From NCBI GenBank assembly GCA_030043215.1, contig JASHYG010000124.1, forward strand, positions 1-5,238: a DNA stretch of 5,238 nucleotides, read 5' to 3'. Numbering within the stretch: the stretch's first letter is position 1; each line of letters begins with the position of its first letter. The notes below the pieces were generated by a model. That model did not search any database, was not told where the DNA came from, and saw nothing but the letters and a program-made list of their open reading frames with translations. Shown here in pieces: positions 1 to 5,238 of the stretch. Both the position numbers and the translations under genes were made by a program. Source of the stretch: Gammaproteobacteria bacterium. Lineage in GTDB: Bacteria > Pseudomonadota > Gammaproteobacteria > Steroidobacterales > Steroidobacteraceae.

Positions 1-363
1 GATGGCGAGGTGCGAATCAGCGCCGAGCTTCCAGGCGTGAGCGAGAGCGACATCGACGTATCTCTCGATGACGACGTGCTCGTCATCCGCGGCGAGAAGA
101 AGGTCGAGAAGACGAGCGACCACGGGAACTACCACTTCGTGGAGCGTTCCTACGGCACGTTCCAGCGTGCCGTGCAGCTGCCATGTGCGGTCGAGCCCGA
201 CAAGGCGCGGGCGGAGTTTGACAACGGCGTATTGACCGTGACGTTGCCCAAGCGGGAGGCGGGGGAACAGAAGCGAAAGATCACGGTTCAGCGCGCTCCG
301 CAGGAGGGACCGGCGCCTGGTTCAGAACGGCAAACTGCCGCGGCGAATCCGAAGAAGGCCTAG
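1..363 (+). CDS. Small heat-shock protein, Hsp20/alpha-crystallin family (5' end cut off by window)
   Basis: ATP-independent holdase chaperone of the cytoplasm, which binds unfolding proteins and forms oligomers. The reading frame is open from base 1 (DGEVRISAELPGV...), so the GTG at 10 is an internal Val codon and not the start; about 35-50 N-terminal residues lie upstream. The 120 visible residues carry most of the alpha-crystallin domain: AELPGV near residues 8-13, a VLVIRGEKK beta-strand near 26-34, a YGTFQR segment near 51-56, and the family signature NGVLTVTLPK near 76-85. An ITV tripeptide just after the domain fits the I-x-I/V C-terminal anchoring motif. The last ~25 residues are a polar, Pro/Gln-rich tail. 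The gene sits 18 bp upstream of a small ORF and may be co-transcribed with it. Family assignment is secure; the subclass is not determined. Confidence 0.95.
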   Translation, partial: DGEVRISAELPGVSESDIDVSLDDDVLVIRGEKKVEKTSDHGNYHFVERSYGTFQRAVQLPCAVEPDKARAEFDNGVLTVTLPKREAGEQKRKITVQRAPQEGPAPGSERQTAAANPKKA

Positions 364-381
364 CCATTCCGGGAGATCGAG

Positions 382-570
382 ATGGCATCCGCATCACCCA
401 AGCCATCGCAGGGCGAGATCGATACCCAGATCCTACGCGCCTTGGTCAGAAAGCTGATGGGGAATGGCATCCTGTCGCAAGACGACGTGCGAGCCCTGCT
501 GGCCGAGGCGGTAGCTCATCTCGACGAGCAGACCCGACCGGACGTCTCGCCCAGCTCCGATCGCGGCTGA
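382..570 (+). CDS. Small hypothetical protein, 62 aa, helical
   Basis: I do not recognise a named family. The ATG at 382 is preceded by GGGAG (371-375) at a 6-nt spacing, and the gene starts only 18 bp after the Hsp20 stop, both of which support translation as part of the heat-shock transcript. The protein is soluble, with no signal peptide, membrane segment or cysteine. The middle (residues about 12-48) looks like two amphipathic helices separated by a GNGILSQDDV turn. This loosely recalls the helix-turn-helix pattern of SHOCT-like oligomerisation motifs (hydrophobic helix, short G-I-L-[ST] turn, acidic residues, second helix), but the match is only by eye. The ends are Ser/Pro-rich and probably disordered. 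A regulatory or adaptor role beside the chaperone would be speculation. It is probably a real gene because of its ribosome site, spacing and coherent amino-acid pattern. Confidence 0.65.
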   Translation: MASASPKPSQGEIDTQILRALVRKLMGNGILSQDDVRALLAEAVAHLDEQTRPDVSPSSDRG

Positions 571-574
571 GAGG

Positions 575-592
575 AGAGCCGACGACGGCTCT
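575..592 (+). terminator. Stem-loop after the 62-aa gene, possible terminator without U-tract
   Basis: AGAGCCG-ACGA-CGGCTCT is a perfect 7-bp stem with a 4-nt loop, starting 5 bases after the TGA at 568-570. No run of T follows (GAGTCTGGAG), so it is not a canonical intrinsic terminator. It could instead stabilise the 3' end of the hsp20 transcript or be a weak terminator. The rest of the 571-741 gap shows no promoter boxes that I can defend and no copy of the operator seen upstream of fdh. Confidence 0.35.
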
Positions 593-729
593 GAGTCTGG
601 AGGGCCTGTGCTCGGATTGCGGTTTCGACCTCCTCCCGCGCGGACCGATTGATGGCCTCACCGAGGGTTGCCGGATCAGTGTGATACGCTACCCCGTTAT
701 CTCAATGATCTAGGCTATGGTCGATGTCG

Positions 730-737
730 GGAGAAGG
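730..737 (+). promoter_or_regulatory. Shine-Dalgarno that decides the regulator start at 742
   Basis: GGAGAAGG lies 4 nt (8 nt from its GGAG core) before the ATG at 742. The alternative in-frame ATG at 724 has only a weak TAGG at 711-714 upstream and would add six residues (MSGEGG) encoded partly by the ribosome site itself. I therefore prefer 742. Confidence 0.6.
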
Positions 738-741
738 TGGA

Positions 742-2130
742 ATGTCAGTGGATCCATCCCGCGACAGCGTTGAGTCCGTAGCCGACCCCGAGTTCGGCCC
801 ATGGCTGGCCCATGCGTCCATTCTCGTCGTGGATGATGAGCCGGGGATGCGCAACTTCCTGGTCAAGATTCTCGGACCGCGCTGCAAGCTCATGGAGGAG
901 GCTGCCGATGCGGTGGAGGCGTCCACCAAGCTCGATGCGCAGCGTTTCGACGTCGTCATCCTCGACAATGTGCTGCCCGGGAAGACCGGGCTTGAATGGT
1001 TGGCCGAGCAGCGGGCAATCGGATTTTTTGCCGATGTGATCCTAATGACGGCTTATGCCGACCTCGACACCGCCATCGGCGCGTTGCGCGCGGGGGTCGT
1101 GGACTTCGTTCTAAAGCCATTTCGGTCCAATCAACTCCTCAATGCCGTGGCACGCTGTCTCGACCGGATCCGACTCCAACGCGAGAATTACGTGCTGCGT
1201 CACGAGCTGAAATCGCCGGCGCATCAGGTCTTCCTGCGCAACAAGCTGCTCGGGGATTCGGCCGTGATCCAGCAGGTGCGGGATACCATTGCGCGGGTCG
1301 CGCCGCTGCCGACTTCGGTGCTCTTCACCGGGCCGTCAGGCACCGGCAAGGAGGTGGCGGCCCGGTCGCTTCACGCCCTCTCGAACCGCGCAGACAAGCC
1401 CTTCGTGCCGATCAACTGTGGCGCGATCCCTGCGGAAATCATCGAAAGCGAGCTCTTTGGTCACTTGAAGGGCGCGTTCACCGGGGCCGGCGGGGCGCGC
1501 GAAGGTCTGTTCCTGCATGCGCAGGGGGGCACTGTCTTCCTGGATGAGATCGGTGAGCTGCCCGCCATGCAGCAGAGCAAGCTCCTGCGCGTGCTGGAAG
1601 ATCGTCGCGTGCGGCCGGTGGGGTCCGAGCGCGAGGTCCCGTTCGACGCGCGTTTCGTCTTTGCCACCAACACCGATCTTCAAGGCCGAGTCAAGGCCGG
1701 GAGCTTCCGCTCCGATCTCTATTTCCGGATCAACGTGATGCAGATCCAACTCCCGCCGCTGAGAGATCGAGGCGAGGACGCGCTGCAGCTTGCGGCTCTC
1801 TTCATGCGCGAGATCTCTCAGGAGCTCGGTATGCCACCGGTCCCGATCGACGATCGGGCACGCGTGTCGCTCGCGCGATACGACTGGCCGGGGAACATCC
1901 GGGAATTGCGCAATCTCATCGAGCGAACGGTGATCCTTGGCACCTTTCCGAAGGACTTCGCGGTCTCCGCCGATCAGGGCGAATTCGGGGGCGAGAGCTT
2001 GGCGGATGTGGAGCGGCAGCACATTCTCGCCGTGCTACACGAGACCGGTGGCGATCGCGAGGAGGCTGCGCGGCGCCTTGGCATTTCACGCAAGACGATC
2101 GATCGCAAGTGCGCTAGCTGGCGGCTATGA
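742..2130 (+). CDS. NtrC-family sigma-54-dependent response regulator
   Basis: Cytoplasmic enhancer-binding activator, 462 aa from the chosen start. Receiver domain at about 26-140: acidic pocket Asp31/Asp32, phospho-acceptor Asp75 in VILDNVLPG, Thr103 in MTAYAD, Lys125 in LKPF. A short linker helix leads to the AAA+ sigma-54 activation domain (about 168-400): Walker A GPSGTGK 197-203, intact GAFTGA loop 244-249 that contacts sigma-54, Walker B TVFLDE 264-269, arginine-rich FRSDLYFRINV near 322-332, and sensor II WPGNIREL 382-389. A Fis-type helix-turn-helix occupies about 422-460 (EEAARRLGISRKTIDRK). All catalytic elements are present, so it should be functional. It overlaps the kinase gene by 4 bp, which marks them as a cognate pair. 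The likely target is the sigma-54 promoter of fdh downstream; that link is inferred from position and sites. An alternative start is ATG 724. Confidence 0.95.
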   Translation: MSVDPSRDSVESVADPEFGPWLAHASILVVDDEPGMRNFLVKILGPRCKLMEEAADAVEASTKLDAQRFDVVILDNVLPGKTGLEWLAEQRAIGFFADVILMTAYADLDTAIGALRAGVVDFVLKPFRSNQLLNAVARCLDRIRLQRENYVLRHELKSPAHQVFLRNKLLGDSAVIQQVRDTIARVAPLPTSVLFTGPSGTGKEVAARSLHALSNRADKPFVPINCGAIPAEIIESELFGHLKGAFTGAGGAREGLFLHAQGGTVFLDEIGELPAMQQSKLLRVLEDRRVRPVGSEREVPFDARFVFATNTDLQGRVKAGSFRSDLYFRINVMQIQLPPLRDRGEDALQLAALFMREISQELGMPPVPIDDRARVSLARYDWPGNIRELRNLIERTVILGTFPKDFAVSADQGEFGGESLADVERQHILAVLHETGGDREEAARRLGISRKTIDRKCASWRL

Positions 2131-4139
2131 GGCTTCGCCTCCTGGGCAGCCGATATTCGGTGCGTCACCGGCTGCTCGCCATCGCACTGCTCCCGATGCT
2201 CGTCATCCTACCCGTCATGCTTGGCATCACCATCTATCGCTGGAACGCCAAGTTCGATGCGGTGCTCGCCTCCGAGGTCAATAGCGATTTGACGATCGCC
2301 CATCAGTATCTGGCGCGAATTCTCGAGAATACGCAGGAGCAGCTGGTCGCCGTGACGACGTCGGCCGAGTTCCGGGATGTCCTCATGTCGCCCCGCTCCT
2401 CGGAAAGCGATCTCGATGCGTTCCTCGAGCGGACTGCGCGAATGCTCCACTTTGATTTCCTCTACATCGTAGGTGGCGACGGGCGTGTCCTCGCCAGCGC
2501 GCGGCCGATGAGCTCGACCGTCCGCTGGGATTGGCCAATCGTCACCGCGGCCTTGAAAGGTAGCTCGGGCGCGGTGATCGACATCTTCGATAGCGGGGAC
2601 CTGCTCGCCCTGTCTCCCGAGCTCGCCCGTCGCGCTCGCATCGAGCTCGTGCCGACTCCCGATGCCACCGCCACCGACCGTACACAGGAGACGAGTGGCT
2701 TGGTCGTTCATTCGGCGGGCCCCGTCATGCTGCCTGACGGTGAGCATGCGGCGCTGGTGGGAGGAATACTCCTCAATCGCAACCTGGCCTTCATCGACAC
2801 GATCAACGATCTGGTTTTCCACAACGGGGGTCTGCCGGAGGGCAGCCGTGGCACCGCCACGCTGTTTCTCGGGGATGTCCGCGTCAGCACCAACGTACGG
2901 CTGTTCCGGGGAGGCCGCGCGCTCGGAACGCGCGTGTCGGCGCCGGTCGAGAGGGCGGTGCTCGGGCAGGGGCGAACCTGGCTCGGCGAGGCGTTCGTCG
3001 TGAACGACTGGTACATGTCCGCGTACCAGACAATTCTCGATAGCCACGACCGGCGTGTCGGCATGCTCTACGTGGGCTTCCTGCAGAAGCCATTCACGGA
3101 GGCGAAACGCGACACCCTGCTCGCGATCGCGATTGCATTTCTGGTCGCCGTGGCCGCAACCGTTCCGCTCTTCTTGAGGTGGGCGAGCGAGATTTTCCGA
3201 CCGCTCGAGAGGATGACCGGAACGATTGAGCGGGTCGAGGGCGGCGATTTTGGAGCGCGCACCGGGGATATCAAGAGCAAGGACGAAATCGGTCGCGTCG
3301 CGCTGCATCTCAATCAGCTCCTCGATCAGATCCAGGATCGCGACCAGGAGCTGCGGCAGTGGAACAGAGAGCTCAACCAGAGGGTCGAGGAGCGCGCGCT
3401 CAAGCTGCAGCATGCGAACCGACAATTGGAGGCGACGACGAAGCAGCTCATCATGTCGGAGAAGCTGGCTGCGATAGGTGAGATCAGCGCGGGGGTGGCC
3501 CACGAGATCAACAATCCGATCGCCGTCGTACAGGGAAACCTCGAGGTCATCCGTGCGCTGATGGGCACTCAGGCGGATGCGGCAAAGACGGAGTTTCAAC
3601 TCATAGACGAGCAGCTGCGCCGCGTCGCCGAGATGGTCACGAGGCTCCTGAGATTCGCCAAGCCGCAAGAGTATGCCGGCCATTCGGAGCCATATGACGT
3701 GGCGGACGTGGTCGCGGAGACGCTGCCGCTCGTCCGTCATCTGCTCGACAGATCGAGGATAGCGGTCGCGAAGGAGTCTCACGCCTCACGATTGGTCTTG
3801 ATGAACAGGACCGAGCTGCAGCAGGTTCTCGTGAACCTGATCGTCAACGCCGTCCATGCGATGTCTGCGGGCGGACAGCTCACCTTGCGGACGCTCGACG
3901 CCGAGGAGGGGGGGCGTCCTGGAGTTCTCATCGAGGTTGGGGACACCGGTGCGGGCATGGCTCCCGAGTTGCTGCAGAGGATTTTCGATCCATTCTTCAC
4001 GACCAAAGGCCGGGAAGGCACGGGGCTCGGCCTCTCGATCAGTCAGATGCTCGTGACGCGGCAAGGCGGCAAGATTTCCGCCGTGAGTGAGCGGGGCCGA
4101 GGAACTACTTTTGCCGTCTGGCTGCCCGAGGCGAGCTGA
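2127..4139 (+). CDS. Membrane sensor histidine kinase (Cache-like sensor, HAMP, HisKA, HATPase)
   Basis: Inner-membrane kinase of 670 aa, partner of the preceding regulator. The ATG lies inside the regulator's stop (ATGA, 4-bp overlap), implying translational coupling. TM1 is about 16-37 and TM2 about 329-351, bracketing a ~290-residue extracytoplasmic region. That region resembles a tandem Cache sensor: LYIVGGDGRVLASA near 112-125 and, before TM2, GTRVSAP... WLGEAFVVNDWYMSAYQ ...GMLYVGFLQ near 267-320. HAMP covers about 352-404 (PLERM, DEIGRVA), followed by a Glu/Arg-rich coiled coil (~403-445). HisKA has the phospho-acceptor His459 in VAHEINNP. The ATPase domain shows the N-box (Asn570, Asn574), G1 GDTGAG 605-610, F-box FDPFFTTK 620-627 and G2 GTGLGLS 631-637. 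The kinase core is of the NtrB/DctB-like type. The ligand cannot be read from sequence; Cache domains often bind small organic acids or amines. Confidence 0.94.
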   Translation: MRLRLLGSRYSVRHRLLAIALLPMLVILPVMLGITIYRWNAKFDAVLASEVNSDLTIAHQYLARILENTQEQLVAVTTSAEFRDVLMSPRSSESDLDAFLERTARMLHFDFLYIVGGDGRVLASARPMSSTVRWDWPIVTAALKGSSGAVIDIFDSGDLLALSPELARRARIELVPTPDATATDRTQETSGLVVHSAGPVMLPDGEHAALVGGILLNRNLAFIDTINDLVFHNGGLPEGSRGTATLFLGDVRVSTNVRLFRGGRALGTRVSAPVERAVLGQGRTWLGEAFVVNDWYMSAYQTILDSHDRRVGMLYVGFLQKPFTEAKRDTLLAIAIAFLVAVAATVPLFLRWASEIFRPLERMTGTIERVEGGDFGARTGDIKSKDEIGRVALHLNQLLDQIQDRDQELRQWNRELNQRVEERALKLQHANRQLEATTKQLIMSEKLAAIGEISAGVAHEINNPIAVVQGNLEVIRALMGTQADAAKTEFQLIDEQLRRVAEMVTRLLRFAKPQEYAGHSEPYDVADVVAETLPLVRHLLDRSRIAVAKESHASRLVLMNRTELQQVLVNLIVNAVHAMSAGGQLTLRTLDAEEGGRPGVLIEVGDTGAGMAPELLQRIFDPFFTTKGREGTGLGLSISQMLVTRQGGKISAVSERGRGTTFAVWLPEAS

Positions 4140-4202
4140 TGCCGGCGCGGACTATCGCGGTCAGGTCGTTCGGTCTGCCTTTTCAGTGTGAGCACGCCCG
4201 GC

Positions 4203-4215
4203 GGACAATTAGTCC
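4203..4215. promoter_or_regulatory. Upstream activator site 1 (inverted repeat)
   Basis: GGACAATTAGTCC is a 13-bp inverted repeat (GGAC-N5-GTCC; 5-bp arms CGGAC/GTCCG if 4202 and 4216 are included). Its centre, 4209, is about 109 bp before the predicted transcription start at 4318, the usual range for NtrC-type enhancers. It shares the pattern GGACA-NN-T-N-GTCC with site 2. Assignment to the neighbouring regulator is inferred. Confidence 0.65.
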
Positions 4216-4225
4216 GTGGGGATTC

Positions 4226-4238
4226 GGACACGTTGTCC
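4226..4238. promoter_or_regulatory. Upstream activator site 2 (inverted repeat)
   Basis: GGACACGTTGTCC is a 13-bp inverted repeat with 5-bp arms (GGACA/TGTCC) and a 3-bp spacer, flanked by GGGGA at 4218 and ending in CCCC at 4240. Its centre, 4232, is 23 bp (about two helical turns) from that of site 1, so both sites lie on nearly the same face of the helix. This suits two activator dimers building a higher oligomer. It sits at about -86. Confidence 0.68.
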
Positions 4239-4260
4239 CCAATGAGCGAGATCAGAACGC

Positions 4261-4273
4261 CAAGTTATTGATA
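4261..4273 (-). promoter_or_regulatory. IHF binding site
   Basis: On the minus strand the sequence reads TATCAATAACTTG, matching the IHF consensus WATCAR-N4-TTR at every defined position. It lies in an AT-rich tract (about 4264-4286) that stands out from the GC-rich surroundings, between the activator sites and the sigma-54 promoter. That is where IHF bends DNA in many sigma-54 promoters, bringing the enhancer-bound activator to the polymerase. Confidence 0.7.
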
Positions 4274-4291
4274 ATATAAGGTTTTGCGATT

Positions 4292-4307
4292 CGGCATTCC
4301 CCTTGCT
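4292..4307 (+). promoter_or_regulatory. Sigma-54 (-24/-12) promoter of fdh
   Basis: CGGCATTCCCCTTGCT matches TGGCAC-N5-TTGCW: GGCA in the -24 box, TTGCT in the -12 box, and exactly 10 bp between the invariant GG (4293-4294) and GC (4305-4306). The predicted start is near 4318, giving a leader of about 50 nt before the fdh ATG. The upstream activator repeats, the IHF site and the linked NtrC-type regulator all support the call. Confidence 0.85.
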
Positions 4308-4355
4308 TTGCGCTCCCTCGGGAGAAGAAGCCAACGGTCATGCCTTTCGCGATAT

Positions 4356-4359
4356 GGAG
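4356..4359 (+). promoter_or_regulatory. Shine-Dalgarno of fdh
   Basis: GGAG with 8 nt to the ATG at 4368. It fixes the start, since the protein from this ATG begins MAKVLCVLYPDP, the usual N-terminus of bacterial formate dehydrogenases. Confidence 0.75.
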
Positions 4360-4367
4360 TGACATCC

Positions 4368-5238
4368 ATGGCAAAAGTCTTATGTGTTCTCTATCCCGAC
4401 CCGCAAGCGGGATATCCGCCGACCTATCCACGGGATGACATCCCGACGATCACCCGCTACGCCGACGGCCAGGCGGCGCCTGCTCCGAAGGGACCCCTTG
4501 GATTCAAGCCGGGCGAGCTCGTTGGCTGCGTCTCGGGCGCGCTCGGCCTGCGCAGCTATCTCGAGAAGCTCGGCCACGAGCTCGTCGTGACGAGCGACAA
4601 GGACGGTCCCCACTCGGAATTCGAGCAGCAGCTCCCCGACGCGGAAGTGGTGATTTCCCAGCCCTTCTGGCCGGCTTATCTGACGCCAGAGCGGATCGCC
4701 AAGGCCAAGAGGCTGAGGCTTGCGCTGACCGCGGGTATCGGTTCGGATCACGTCGATCTCGAAGCGGCGGCTCGCGCGCGCATCACCGTCGCCGAGGTGA
4801 CCGGCTCCAACAGCATCAGCGTCGCAGAGCATGCGGTGATGATGGTGCTGTCGCTGGTCCGCAACTATCTGCCATCGCACGGAATCGCCACGTACGGCGG
4901 CTGGAATATCGCCGATTGCGTCGCCCGCAGCTATGATATCGAAGGCATGCACTTCGGCACGATCGGCGCCGGCCGGATCGGACTTGCGGTGCTGCGCCGC
5001 CTCGAGCCCTTCGATCTTCGTCTACACTATAGCGATCCGCACAGGCTGAGCCCGGACATCGAGAAGGAGCTGAACCTCACTTTCCATCCCGACGCGGAAT
5101 CGCTCGTGCGCGCCGTCGATATCATCGACGTCCACATGCCGCTTTATCCCTCGACGGAGCACTTTTTCAACGATGCGATGTTCGCGAAGATCAGGCGGGG
5201 CGCTTACCTCGTCAACACGGCGCGCGGAAAGCTCATCG
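4368..5238 (+). CDS. fdh: NAD(P)-dependent formate dehydrogenase (3' end cut off by window)
   Basis: Metal-free D-2-hydroxyacid-dehydrogenase-type enzyme that oxidises formate to CO2 and reduces NAD(P)+ (EC 1.17.1.9 type); cytoplasmic. 290 codons are visible of the roughly 385-400 usual in the family. The N-terminus MAKVLCVLYPDP and the block ISQPFWPAYLTPERIAKAK (96-114) are diagnostic. Catalytic-domain residues Pro99-Phe100, Ile124 and Asn148 (SNSIS) are present. The Rossmann motif is GAGRIG 200-205, coenzyme-determining Asp223 lies in YSDPHR, and the active-site Arg286 is in NTARGK. The catalytic Gln/His pair lies beyond the window. From memory the sequence is closest to the NADP-using Burkholderia stabilis enzyme, but that enzyme has Gln at 223; Asp here predicts NAD+. 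Cysteines are only at 6, 54 and 184. Expression is probably driven by the sigma-54 promoter at 4292-4307 under the upstream two-component system. The role would be energy or reducing power from formate, or formate detoxification. Confidence 0.96.
   Translation, partial: MAKVLCVLYPDPQAGYPPTYPRDDIPTITRYADGQAAPAPKGPLGFKPGELVGCVSGALGLRSYLEKLGHELVVTSDKDGPHSEFEQQLPDAEVVISQPFWPAYLTPERIAKAKRLRLALTAGIGSDHVDLEAAARARITVAEVTGSNSISVAEHAVMMVLSLVRNYLPSHGIATYGGWNIADCVARSYDIEGMHFGTIGAGRIGLAVLRRLEPFDLRLHYSDPHRLSPDIEKELNLTFHPDAESLVRAVDIIDVHMPLYPSTEHFFNDAMFAKIRRGAYLVNTARGKLI

Noticed and set aside
1336..2022. 228-codon minus-strand frame opposite the regulator
   Set aside because: Antisense to the conserved AAA+ domain with no recognisable motif; a shadow frame.
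2208..3782. Long (524-codon) open frame on the minus strand opposite the kinase gene
   Set aside because: It lies wholly antisense to a well-supported kinase, encodes an Arg/Asp/Glu/His-rich sequence with no domain I recognise, and is expected as a shadow of GC-rich codon usage.
4149..4162. GGACTATCGCGGTC as a third, degenerate activator site
   Set aside because: The arms do not match the GGAC-N5-GTCC spacing of the two good repeats (only GAC-N7-GTC), so it does not fit the motif.
4313..4324. Near-palindrome CTCCCTCGGGAG at the predicted fdh transcription start
   Set aside because: The arms are short, and it straddles the predicted start (about 4318), so only part would be in the RNA. No clear role; probably chance.
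4340..4438. 32-codon frame (ATG at 4340) overlapping the fdh start, possible leader peptide
   Set aside because: It has a distant purine-rich stretch (4321-4330) upstream, but the peptide has no regulatory codon run and the frame crosses into fdh out of phase. Likely chance.
4380..4952. 190-codon minus-strand frame opposite fdh
   Set aside because: Antisense to the highly conserved formate dehydrogenase; no recognisable family.
1..5238. CRISPR arrays, tRNA/rRNA genes, insertion sequences or prophage features
   Set aside because: I saw no regularly spaced repeats, transposase-like protein, terminal inverted repeats or RNA-gene signature; the window is fully explained by ordinary genes and one regulatory gap.

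Overview
The window is GC-rich DNA (roughly 60% by eye), most likely from a proteobacterium, probably alpha or beta. Three things point there: the formate dehydrogenase resembles the Burkholderia stabilis enzyme, the signalling pair is a sigma-54 (NtrC-type) system, and a consensus-matching IHF site is present. All genes read on the + strand. I cannot name the genus.

Layout. Positions 1-363 hold the 3' part of a small heat-shock protein gene (Hsp20/alpha-crystallin). Eighteen bases later comes a 62-residue helical protein of unknown function (382-570). A stem-loop (575-592) follows inside a 171-bp gap with no promoter I can defend. Positions 742-2130 encode an NtrC-family response regulator with receiver, sigma-54 AAA+ and Fis-type DNA-binding domains. 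Its stop overlaps by 4 bases (ATGA) with the start of a membrane-bound sensor histidine kinase (2127-4139) that has a Cache-like extracytoplasmic sensor. After a 228-bp regulatory gap, an NAD(P)-dependent formate dehydrogenase begins at 4368 and runs off the window (290 codons visible of an expected ~385-400).

The most informative part is the 228-bp gap. In order it contains two 13-bp inverted repeats of the form GGACA-NN-T-N-GTCC with centres 23 bp apart, a perfect match to the IHF consensus on the minus strand in an AT-rich tract, a sigma-54 -24/-12 element with exact GG-N10-GC spacing, a Shine-Dalgarno, and the fdh start codon. This is the classical enhancer / bending protein / sigma-54 promoter layout. 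The simplest model is that the kinase senses a small extracytoplasmic ligand and phosphorylates the regulator at Asp75. The regulator then binds the two repeats and, with IHF looping, activates sigma-54 RNA polymerase at fdh. The ligand and the direct link are inference; the sites and protein motifs are visible in the sequence.

The dehydrogenase has a second point of interest. By my recollection it closely resembles the NADP-using B. stabilis enzyme, yet it carries Asp at the position that sets coenzyme choice (residue 223), which predicts NAD+ preference.
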